DNA of 64,000 bases from NCBI GenBank assembly GCA_934692665.1, contig CAKUUG010000003.1, positions 1 through 64,000 of the forward strand, written 5' to 3'. The notes beneath the pieces were generated by a model. It worked only from the letters and a program-made list of their open reading frames with translations, ran no database searches and was not told where the DNA came from. How positions within the stretch are numbered: position 1 is the stretch's first letter; each line of letters starts with the position of its first letter. Position numbers and translations under genes: made by a program. This DNA comes from an uncultured Candidatus Melainabacteria bacterium. Lineage in GTDB: Bacteria > Cyanobacteriota > Vampirovibrionia > Gastranaerophilales > Gastranaerophilaceae. Below are positions 50,493 through 57,813 of this stretch, in pieces.

Positions 50493-50506
50493 GTTAGATA
50501 TCTAAC
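50493..50506. promoter_or_regulatory. Second MarR operator, upstream of the cupin gene
   Basis: GTTAGATATCTAAC is identical to the palindrome at 50038-50051. It directly precedes the cupin ribosome binding site (GGAAGGAG, 50507-50514), so repression could act on initiation or as a roadblock. Confidence 0.7.
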
Positions 50507-50522
50507 GGAAGGAGAAATCATT

Positions 50523-50897
50523 ATGACAAACTTTAAAAAAGAAGAAATCGGAAAAATTAGTAAAGTAGGCACAAAATACGAAAACGGCAAAGCATTTTTG
50601 CATGATTTACTAGGATTAACAAGTTGCGAAATTTCAGTTAGTGTAATGCCAAAAGGAGTAAAATTGCCATTCAACCACAAACACAAACAAAACGAAGAAG
50701 TTTATATTTTCCTAAAAGGCGAAGGCAAAATGACTTTAGATAATGAAGTTGTTGAAGTTGAAGAAGGAACTTGCATCAAAGTTCTCCCAAATACAGTAAG
50801 GACAATGGAATCAAAAACCGATTTGGAATATATTTGTATTCAAGCAAAATCAAATAGTCTGGAACAATTCGGACTTGGCGATGCTGAATTGTGCTAA
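50523..50897 (+). CDS. Cupin-domain protein
   Basis: This 124-residue single-domain cupin has metal-ligand motif 1 with LPFNHKHKQNEEVYIFLKGEG (about 51-71: two His and a Glu), giving the HxHxxxEEVYxxLxG pattern, and motif 2 region GTCIKVLPNTVRTMESKTD, where the usual His of PxxxH is replaced by Arg or Thr. Such small cupins bind or isomerise small molecules. GGAAGGAG is a strong ribosome binding site. It lies under MarR control with its own operator copy. A terminator follows. Confidence 0.88.
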   Translation: MTNFKKEEIGKISKVGTKYENGKAFLHDLLGLTSCEISVSVMPKGVKLPFNHKHKQNEEVYIFLKGEGKMTLDNEVVEVEEGTCIKVLPNTVRTMESKTDLEYICIQAKSNSLEQFGLGDAELC

Positions 50898-50912
50898 AAA
50901 TTGAGATTCAGT

Positions 50913-50949
50913 AAGGTGGAAATCATTTACATTGTTTCCACCTTTTTAA
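50913..50949 (+). terminator. Rho-independent terminator after the cupin gene
   Basis: AAGGTGGAAA (50913-50922) pairs with TTTCCACCTT, followed by a T run on the plus strand. Confidence 0.8.
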
Positions 50950-50970
50950 ATTTGATTAGGATATGTCACA

Positions 50971-51183
50971 CTAAATTAATATACAAATCACTACATAATA
51001 AGGGTAATTTTTTAGCGTCTTTCTAATTCTTTCTTTAAATTCTTCAATAATCAGAACTTCATATCCAAAAGATATGGCAGTATTTTTAACATAATAAGAA
51101 TAAATATTTAAAATTTCTCTTGCATCTTCAACTGTCGCAAATCTTATTTGTATATTTTGTTTTGAAATATTTAAATTGTTCAT
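50971..51183 (-). pseudogene. GNAT acetyltransferase, N-terminal fragment
   Basis: The 70-codon frame reads IRFATVEDAREILNIYSYYV, then ISFGYEV, FKERIRKTLKNYPYYVV. This is the N-terminal third of phosphinothricin-type N-acetyltransferases (IRxATxEDAxxIxxIYxxYV...ISFExxxP...). The acetyl-CoA-binding strand and loop are lost and the frame ends in unrelated residues. The region 51184-51420 downstream on the plus strand contains no other recognisable gene. Confidence 0.7.
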
Positions 51184-51420
51184 AGCTAATAGTGTAAGTT
51201 TTGTTATTGCTAAATACTAAAGGTAAAAAAGTATAAAAGGCACTGAATTTTTTAGCATTTAGTTGTTTGTCCCTAAATTAAATTTGACATTATAAAGGAT
51301 AATGGCGTAAATTCACTTAATGATTACTTTTGTCTAATTTAGCCAAAAAAATTGTCAAAATAGACTTTGCAAAATAATCACATAATCTGAATAGTTAAAA
51401 ATAAAACATTTTCGCATTAA

Positions 51421-51446
51421 AAAAGAGCCTTAAAAAAGACTCTTTT
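51421..51446 (-). terminator. Terminator of the tRNA-Asp transcript
   Basis: AAAAGAGCCTT pairs with AAGACTCTTTT with one mismatch. On the minus strand a U tract follows, 18 bases beyond the tRNA 3' end. Confidence 0.7.
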
Positions 51447-51463
51447 TAAATTTATATAAAATA

Positions 51464-51541
51464 TGGCGGGAACGACGGGGCTCGAACCCGCGACCTCTTG
51501 CGTGACAGGCAAGCGCTCTAACCAAACTGAGCTACGCTCCC
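51464..51541 (-). tRNA. tRNA-Asp (GTC)
   Basis: The minus strand folds as a standard cloverleaf: acceptor GGGAGCG with CGTTCCC, D arm TAGCTCAGTTTGGTTAGAGC, anticodon stem CTTGC/GCAAG with loop CTGTCAC (anticodon GTC), and T arm GCGGGTTCGAGCCCCGT. The discriminator is G and CCA is encoded (51464-51466). Confidence 0.96.
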
Positions 51542-51619
51542 ATCCATATTTAATTTTCAATGTGTGTATTTCTATTCTTAATCAATCAGAATAAAATGTC
51601 AAGTGTTAATCTAAAATAT

Positions 51620-51874
51620 TTATTTTGCGTAAACACTAACTTGTTTTCTTGTTCTTCTGTATGGCTCAAATTTAACAACGCCATCAATCAAAGCGAATAA
51701 TGTGTCGTCTTTTCCTTGACCTACATTGTTACCGGCATGGAATTTTGTACCTTTTTGTCTAACTAAAATGTTTCCAGCCAAAACTTCTTCATTGGCGAAT
51801 TTTTTTACGCCTAATCTCTTACTTTCGCTATCACGACCGTTCTTTGATGAACCTACACCCTTCTTATGTGCCAT
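51620..51874 (-). CDS. rpmA: 50S ribosomal protein L27
   Basis: The 84-residue protein reads [31 protein letters not shown] and continues [40 protein letters not shown] in short pieces typical of L27. Its N-terminal tail reaches the peptidyl-transferase centre. There is no N-terminal cleavable extension of the Firmicutes kind. It follows rplU by 3 bases, the standard pair. Confidence 0.97.
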   Translation of the reverse strand: MAHKKGVGSSKNGRDSESKRLGVKKFANEEVLAGNILVRQKGTKFHAGNNVGQGKDDTLFALIDGVVKFEPYRRTRKQVSVYAK

Positions 51875-51877
51875 TTT

Positions 51878-52234
51878 TTATTCTCCTGCTTCTTCAGTTG
51901 CTTCACCCTTAGCTGATTTAGCTTTTGTGTTGATTTTGTTAATCATAACACGAGTGAATTGTTGTCTATGACCTTGTTTTACTCTTGTGCCCTTTTTAGG
52001 ACGTTGTTTGTAAACAATCACTTTTTTAGCTTTGTCATTTTTTACAACGGTACCGTCAACAGTAGCAGCTGCTACATAGGGTCTTCCTACTTTTGATTTT
52101 TTGCCGTTTACTAACATAACGATTTTATCAAAAGTAACTTTTTCGTCAGCTTGAGCATCTAACAACTCGATATCAACATATCTGCCTTCTTCAAGTTTGT
52201 ATTGCTTTCCGCCTGTTTCAACTATTGCGTACAT
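51878..52234 (-). CDS. rplU: 50S ribosomal protein L21
   Basis: The 118-residue protein begins MYAIVETGGKQYKLEEGRYV and carries KIVMLVNGKKSKVGRPYV and VYKQRPKKGTRVKQGHRQQ, the conserved basic L21 segment binding 23S rRNA domain VI. The last 15 residues (AKSAKGEATEEAGE) are an acidic extension beyond the usual 103 residues. AAAGGA precedes the ATG. Expression comes from a near-consensus promoter about 80 bases upstream with a hairpin in the leader, which suggests leader-mediated control of rplU-rpmA. Confidence 0.97.
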   Translation of the reverse strand: MYAIVETGGKQYKLEEGRYVDIELLDAQADEKVTFDKIVMLVNGKKSKVGRPYVAAATVDGTVVKNDKAKKVIVYKQRPKKGTRVKQGHRQQFTRVMINKINTKAKSAKGEATEEAGE

Positions 52235-52261
52235 TTTATGTCCTTTCTTTTAAGGAATCGT

Positions 52262-52284
52262 AGTCAGAAAATGTTGTTCTAACT
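52262..52284 (-). promoter_or_regulatory. Hairpin in the rplU leader
   Basis: On the minus strand AGTTAGAA pairs with TTTCTGACT, inside an outer ATCGT/ACGAT pairing. It lies in the 5' leader of rplU, where L21 autoregulatory leaders are known in other bacteria. Confidence 0.4.
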
Positions 52285-52314
52285 TTAGACACGATCAACC
52301 TATCTGCATGGAAT

Positions 52315-52343
52315 ACTATATCTAAGATAAAAACTACTGTCAA
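52315..52343 (-). promoter_or_regulatory. rplU-rpmA promoter
   Basis: TTGACA (52338-52343), 17 bases, TATAGT (52315-52320): one mismatch from consensus. The start is expected near 52308, giving a leader of about 74 bases. Confidence 0.8.
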
Positions 52344-52394
52344 GCACGAAGTCAATTTGTTTACAAAACTTATTTTAAAAAAGTTTAACAAATT

Positions 52395-53102
52395 TTACTT
52401 TATCAAATCCAACATTTCACTGATAGCAGATTTCAAGCCGACAAAAACAGCACGAGAAATTATACTATACCCGATATTTAATTCGCAAAGATTTTTTATC
52501 TCATGCATCAAATATACATTTTGATAATTTAGCCCATGCCCTGCATTCACTTTTAAACCCAAATTTTGGGCATGGAATGCTGCTGTTTTTAATTTTTCCA
52601 GTTCATTTTTGTAATCATTTTTTTCAAATGCATTGGAAAAAGTTCCCGTGTGCATTTCTATATAATCAGCTCCAATATATGAACTTGCTTCAATTTGTTT
52701 TATATCAGGGTCAATAAACATACTGACCAAAATTCTTTTTTCTTTCAAAGGTTTTATAAAATCTTTCAGATATTCTTTTTGTCCTTCAACATCAAGTCCG
52801 CCTTCAGTTGTTATTTCTTGACGTTTTTCAGGCACTAAACAAACACTATAAGGAACAAGCTCAAGTGCTATATTTTGAATTTCTTTTGTTGCTGCCATTT
52901 CGAGATTGATTTTTGCACCCAATTTTTTAACATTGTACAAATCTTCATCTTTTATGTGACGTCTATCTTCTCTTAAATGCATAGTAAGAGCAAGAATGTC
53001 TTCTTTTAGTGCAATTTTTGCAGCCTCAACAACACTAGGTTCAAACCCGCCTCTAGCGTTTCTTAATGTTGCTATATGGTCTATATTTACTCCCAATTTC
53101 AT
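52395..53102 (-). CDS. pdxJ: Pyridoxine 5'-phosphate synthase
   Basis: This is a 235-residue TIM-barrel enzyme condensing 1-deoxyxylulose 5-phosphate with 3-amino-2-oxopropyl phosphate to make vitamin B6. Motifs: LGVNIDHIATLRNARGG (2-18), LTMHLREDRRHI, LEMAATKEI, CLVPEKRQEITTEGGLDV, VSMFIDPDIKQIEA, EMHTGTFSNAF and NAGHGLNYQNV. Length matches PdxJ. A TATTAT -10 ends six bases before the ATG. It consumes deoxyxylulose phosphate, the DXS product, although the DXS-like protein in this window seems to be exported. Confidence 0.95.
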   Translation of the reverse strand: MKLGVNIDHIATLRNARGGFEPSVVEAAKIALKEDILALTMHLREDRRHIKDEDLYNVKKLGAKINLEMAATKEIQNIALELVPYSVCLVPEKRQEITTEGGLDVEGQKEYLKDFIKPLKEKRILVSMFIDPDIKQIEASSYIGADYIEMHTGTFSNAFEKNDYKNELEKLKTAAFHAQNLGLKVNAGHGLNYQNVYLMHEIKNLCELNIGYSIISRAVFVGLKSAISEMLDLIK

Positions 53103-53108
53103 GCTTTT

Positions 53109-53114
53109 ATAATA
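53109..53114 (-). promoter_or_regulatory. -10 element of pdxJ, leaderless
   Basis: TATTAT on the minus strand is followed by six bases and the pdxJ ATG; no ribosome binding site is present. Confidence 0.45.
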
Positions 53115-53219
53115 CTACAAAATTTTTTTCGATAATGTTTGTTTACAAAAATTAAATTTTTTTATTTTTATTGTATAATGATTTTGTAACGTTATAATAT
53201 TTTACTAGGGTTTTTTAGT

Positions 53220-56200
53220 TTGATTTGTCCAAAATGCAAAACAGAAGTATCAAATAAAGACGAAGTTTGTCCGAATTGTAATCTGCGATTAATCTTCAAA
53301 TGCCCAAGATGTGGTGAATCTACTCGTCTGGGGTCTGTAAGCTGTAAAAAATGCGGTTTTACTTTTGTAAAATTTTGTCCAAAATGCGGAAGTGCAAACT
53401 ACGCTTCTAGTTCAGTCTGCAGAAAATGTGGAAAAGAATTTGTAAACGAAAACACGCAAAGCATAATAAAAAGACTGGAAAAAGAACCTACTTCTACTCA
53501 TAGAATTTTGTCACAAGAAGAAAACGAAAAAACTTCTTCTATTGACAGATTTGAGCAACAACAAAAACAACAAGAAGAAAAAATTGAAAACCCATCCCCA
53601 AAAGAACTCAAAATCGAACTTAAAAAAGAAGATAAAAAAGAACCCCCAAAAGAACAACCCAATAAAAAAACAATATTACAACAAGTAATAAAACCAAAAG
53701 AAGAAAAAGAAGAAGTAAAAGAACAAAAAGAAACATCTCAAAAACCGCTTCTTTTCTATATTGATTTTATAAATTTAGAATCAACTTTTGAAAAATATGA
53801 CGATGAAGAATTTAAGCAAAAAGTAATTCGCAACATAAAAACCACAGTCAAAATAGCTTTTGGACAAGACTGCGACTTTATAGACGCTCATAGCGTGATG
53901 TTCAGATATCTTCACCAAAAAACAACAAAACTTTTAGACAAAGTAGAACTATTTGAAAAAGAATTTGCAAAATTTAACCAAATCCTTGAAAAAACCCTAG
54001 ATACCGGACTTTGTTATAAATTTGCAATTTCGACAGTTGACGAAGTAAAGAAAAACAAAGAAGTTCAACAACTAAAACTGGGTTCAGAAAAAGACATCAT
54101 CATTTCATCGGGTGCATATTCGCAATTAAATAGCGAATTATCTTTGATAAAAATTTCACCTGATTCTTATAAGATGATATTTTTAGATAAAAAGCCTGTT
54201 TTTGAACAATCTGAAACCGAAAAATACGAAAAAGCCCTAAAGACCCTAATGTCGAATCTTACGGAGCCAAATTCTCAAATTCGAGCAATTTCTGTTAATG
54301 CAGGCAGGGGTGTTGGAAAAACTCATCTTTTAACAGAAGTCTACAACAAAGCTCAAACGCTCCAATTAAACAATTCTTTGGTTTTTTATGCACAATGTTC
54401 GGCTTTGACCCAAATTAGTCCTTATGGTTTGATACAGAGCTTCTTTATGAGCCTTTTTGATTGTCCCAACATACTTAAAGGCGATTTCAATATAAAAATA
54501 TTTGAAAAGAAAGTTTTAGACAAACTAAACTTAAACAAAATAAACTCTGATACATTGGAAACTCTGGCAAACATAATATATCCAATCAAAAAAGACAACT
54601 TTGAAAGAATTTTGATAAACAAACAATACACGTTTGAGTATCTAAAAGACATTTTTGAACAAATAAAACAAAAGAAAAACATAATATTTATTATTGATGA
54701 TTTTGATTTGATTGATGAATCTTCATACAGTTTCTTGAAATACCTTGTTGCAGCTGATTATTTTGCTCATGATGCAAAATTGATTTTGGGATACAAAAAC
54801 GAACATTCTATTTCAATTTATTTCCAATCGAGCAAATTCAACAGCAACAACTGTCTGAATATTTCACTGAGAAGTTTTTCAATTGCAGAAAGCAAAGACT
54901 TAATAAAAAAACTACTGGGCGAAAATTCTTCTGTACCGGATGAAATTTTATCCCAAATCGCCTACAATGCTCAAGGCAATATTGCCTATATCGAACAGGT
55001 TTTGCAGTATTTGTTTGAACAAAAAGTCTTCTATTTCGATAATGACATAGTAAAACTAAAACCCGACAAAACAAATTTTGAAATTCCTACAAACATGGAA
55101 TCTTGTTTCTATAAACGTCTGGATTTCTTAAAGCAACAAAACGAAAAAGAATACATTTTCTTAAACACTGCTTCTTTATTAGGTGACAAATTAGACTACA
55201 AAACACTTTCTTCTGTTTTCAAACTAAATGAAGAAGAATTTTTTGAAATAGTAAAAAAACTCGAAAAGAAAGGATATTTGAAACTAAAAGCAGACAAATC
55301 TTACGGTTTCAAAAACTCTTTAACTTGGTCATATTGTTACATAAAAGCAAAAGAAGAAACGATAATCAAAAACGACGCAAGAAATCTTCTTCTTGAATTG
55401 AATGACAAAATAATCTCGACTCCTTTGATTTGTCCGATTTTGGCTCAAATTATAGACAATAAAGACCTTGCTTTCAGTTTGTGGACAAAAAATCTCCAAT
55501 ATGCAAACTATATTGGCGATACAAACATCTATGCAATGGCTCAAAAGCAGAGTTTGATATTGCTTGAAAGCGTAAAATTAGACAATTTTGAATACACAAA
55601 AAACAACATCTGCGAACGACTCGGAAAATTGATATACGAAAAAAACCCAATAGAAGCGAAAGACTACCTTGCTTATGCAGTGGCTTCAGCACAAAAAAAT
55701 GATGAAGTAAACAAAGTAATCGATTTGTCCGGATATTTGGTAAAAAGTGCATATTTAACACAAGACTACACCGGCGTCAAAGAAATAGTGGACAATGTCT
55801 TAAAATACTTTGATACTGCCGATAAAACAGAAAACAAAGCAACTGTCGAATTGCAAAATACATTAATCAAAACCAAAAAGCTGGAAGCTCTTTTGCAGAT
55901 GGGTTCTTGGGAAGAAATTGCAAACATTGTAAACAATGAAATAAATCCTGTTTTAGAAAAAAATCTCAAATTTTTCTACAACCACAAATGGATTGACCAA
56001 GGTGAAATATACGATACCCACATAAAAGCAAACATTATTCTAGCCCAAAGCTACGCCGAACAGGGTTCTGTTCTTGCAACAGATTTAATCAAAGAATTAG
56101 ACAAAGAAATCAATAAAACAAAATCAAAATCTTATGACACTCTAAAAGTCCTTCTTTTGTATGCAATGGCAATGTATTACACTTCAAAAGGCTATTTTGT

Positions 56201-56978
56201 TGATTCAGAACTTGTTTTGCAAGATATTTTAAAAGACTATTCTTATGTAATAGATACGCCAAAACTGGTCTGCAAATGGAATACAATCAATATAATCAAC
56301 AAAATTCTAAAAGGCGAAACAAAAAACATCAAACAAGAACTCTTCGAAGCAACTGCTTATGCAAACAATTCAAACGACGAAGTTTCAAAAAATCTTCTAA
56401 AAACACTTCTTGCTTATGTATTTTTGGAAGAAAAAACATACCTAAAAGCAATAGAAATTGCAACCAGCCAAATGCAGTTTTTCTCAGAAAAAAAACTCGC
56501 ATTCGGGGCAATGTTGTCTTGGTACATTAGTGCAGCTGCTACAGTACAAACAAAAACAGACACTTATTGCATAGAAATATGTGAAAAAGCTGTTAAAATA
56601 TGTGAAAACGCCCAAAACAACAACTACTATTTCAAAATCTTGTTCCAAGAATTGTTGTCTAGAGCATACCTAAAACTAAACGACAAAGAAAATGCAAAAA
56701 TGTACTGCGATTTAGCATTGCAAAATGCAAATATGAATGAATTGTTCTATTTGCAAGTCAGATTAAATGACTTAAAAGCAGAGCTTGCTCGAGAAAGTCT
56801 CACTTCTCAACCTGACAAATCAAAATACGAATATGCAATGAATATAATAAAACTATACGAAAATACAATAAACACAGCAAGAATGTTGGATTTAAAATCT
56901 TACACCAACAAACTAAACAAAGATTTGACTTCTTTTAAAGCTCACTGCCAACTCAACAGAATAATAGAGGACAAATAG
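53220..56978 (+). CDS. Large zinc-ribbon / cyclase-like / AAA ATPase / TPR signalling protein
   Basis: This is a 1252-residue cytoplasmic protein starting at TTG 53220 (AGGG upstream). Three zinc ribbons open it: Cys 3/6/17/20, 28/31/42/45 and 53/56/67/70. A Lys/Glu/Gln-rich linker (75-178) follows, then a domain (183-345) that looks like a degenerate class III nucleotide cyclase (YIDFINLES, CDFIDAHSVMFRYL) without its metal Asp pattern. Next come a P-loop NTPase with GRGVGKTHLLTEVYNKA (about 362-378) and IIFIIDDFDLID (about 488-499), a winged-helix part, and a long helical repeat (TPR-like) region from about 740 to the end. The order resembles soluble-adenylyl-cyclase and STAND regulators. 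It begins an operon with plsC and mfd. Function unknown. Confidence 0.7.
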   Translation: MICPKCKTEVSNKDEVCPNCNLRLIFKCPRCGESTRLGSVSCKKCGFTFVKFCPKCGSANYASSSVCRKCGKEFVNENTQSIIKRLEKEPTSTHRILSQEENEKTSSIDRFEQQQKQQEEKIENPSPKELKIELKKEDKKEPPKEQPNKKTILQQVIKPKEEKEEVKEQKETSQKPLLFYIDFINLESTFEKYDDEEFKQKVIRNIKTTVKIAFGQDCDFIDAHSVMFRYLHQKTTKLLDKVELFEKEFAKFNQILEKTLDTGLCYKFAISTVDEVKKNKEVQQLKLGSEKDIIISSGAYSQLNSELSLIKISPDSYKMIFLDKKPVFEQSETEKYEKALKTLMSNLTEPNSQIRAISVNAGRGVGKTHLLTEVYNKAQTLQLNNSLVFYAQCSALTQISPYGLIQSFFMSLFDCPNILKGDFNIKIFEKKVLDKLNLNKINSDTLETLANIIYPIKKDNFERILINKQYTFEYLKDIFEQIKQKKNIIFIIDDFDLIDESSYSFLKYLVAADYFAHDAKLILGYKNEHSISIYFQSSKFNSNNCLNISLRSFSIAESKDLIKKLLGENSSVPDEILSQIAYNAQGNIAYIEQVLQYLFEQKVFYFDNDIVKLKPDKTNFEIPTNMESCFYKRLDFLKQQNEKEYIFLNTASLLGDKLDYKTLSSVFKLNEEEFFEIVKKLEKKGYLKLKADKSYGFKNSLTWSYCYIKAKEETIIKNDARNLLLELNDKIISTPLICPILAQIIDNKDLAFSLWTKNLQYANYIGDTNIYAMAQKQSLILLESVKLDNFEYTKNNICERLGKLIYEKNPIEAKDYLAYAVASAQKNDEVNKVIDLSGYLVKSAYLTQDYTGVKEIVDNVLKYFDTADKTENKATVELQNTLIKTKKLEALLQMGSWEEIANIVNNEINPVLEKNLKFFYNHKWIDQGEIYDTHIKANIILAQSYAEQGSVLATDLIKELDKEINKTKSKSYDTLKVLLLYAMAMYYTSKGYFVDSELVLQDILKDYSYVIDTPKLVCKWNTINIINKILKGETKNIKQELFEATAYANNSNDEVSKNLLKTLLAYVFLEEKTYLKAIEIATSQMQFFSEKKLAFGAMLSWYISAAATVQTKTDTYCIEICEKAVKICENAQNNNYYFKILFQELLSRAYLKLNDKENAKMYCDLALQNANMNELFYLQVRLNDLKAELARESLTSQPDKSKYEYAMNIIKLYENTINTARMLDLKSYTNKLNKDLTSFKAHCQLNRIIEDK

Positions 56979-57812
56979 ATGACACATACAATAAAAACAC
57001 CACAACACTTGTACAATGATACTCCTCCTACTATTTTAAGAAACAGAGAAGAAAAATTCAGAACTGCAAAAGACAACCCTTTTTGGCTTTGGTTTGCAGA
57101 ATTTGTTTTCATCAGAATGGCAAAAGCAAGATTTCATTCTTTTATGTACAAAGGAATAGAAAATCTTGAGCAACGTGATAAAACAAAAGCAATTATTTTT
57201 TACACAAATCACAACAATTGGTGGGATGGAATTATTGGTTTTCATGTTGCAAGATTCATTATGAAAGGCAGATTGCGTCTAATGATAGAAGAAATGAACA
57301 GATTTCCTCTATTTCAATACATAGGTTGTTTTCCTGTTAATAAAAAAACACCGCAAGACGCTATAAAAGCTCTTAGATATGCAGCAACAACGCTAGATAA
57401 ACCCGACATAAATTTCTGGCTTTTTCCACAAGGTATAATCAGACCTCCACATTATAGACCGGAAGTTTTCCAATCCGGTTTAGCGTATTTGGTGCAAAAT
57501 GCCGTCAAAAACTATGGCGGAGTGAATATTTGTCCGGTTTCTGTTAATTATACATTTTTAAGACAAGACAGACCCGAAGTAGTGCTTGAATTTGGCAAAG
57601 TTCAAACATACTACGAATTTAATGAAGACAGAAAAAGCTTCTGTCACAAATTAGAAAGAGAATTTGAACAATTCTGCGACAACCAGCAATTCCAAATTTC
57701 AAAAGGAAATTTTGACGGTTATAGATATTTTTTTATTAAAAAACTCAGCTGGTGGCGAGATATAGAAAGAAGACTCAAAAACATAGGCATGAAAGATAAC
57801 GACAAACAGTAA
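56979..57812 (+). CDS. PlsC-type lysophospholipid acyltransferase
   Basis: The 277-residue 1-acylglycerol-phosphate acyltransferase-like protein has block 1 FYTNHNNWWDGIIGF (the catalytic HxxxxD: His-Asn-Asn-Trp-Trp-Asp), block 2 around PLFQYIGCFPVNKK, block 3 LFPQGIIRPPHYRPEVFQSGLAYL, and block 4 near ICPVSVNYTF. It acylates a lysolipid or a related glycolipid at the membrane face; it has no strong transmembrane helix. The ATG directly follows the preceding stop, and mfd begins 1 base after its own stop. The precise lipid is unknown; a role in glycolipid or carotenoid acylation is possible. Confidence 0.82.
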   Translation: MTHTIKTPQHLYNDTPPTILRNREEKFRTAKDNPFWLWFAEFVFIRMAKARFHSFMYKGIENLEQRDKTKAIIFYTNHNNWWDGIIGFHVARFIMKGRLRLMIEEMNRFPLFQYIGCFPVNKKTPQDAIKALRYAATTLDKPDINFWLFPQGIIRPPHYRPEVFQSGLAYLVQNAVKNYGGVNICPVSVNYTFLRQDRPEVVLEFGKVQTYYEFNEDRKSFCHKLEREFEQFCDNQQFQISKGNFDGYRYFFIKKLSWWRDIERRLKNIGMKDNDKQ

Positions 57813-57813
57813 A

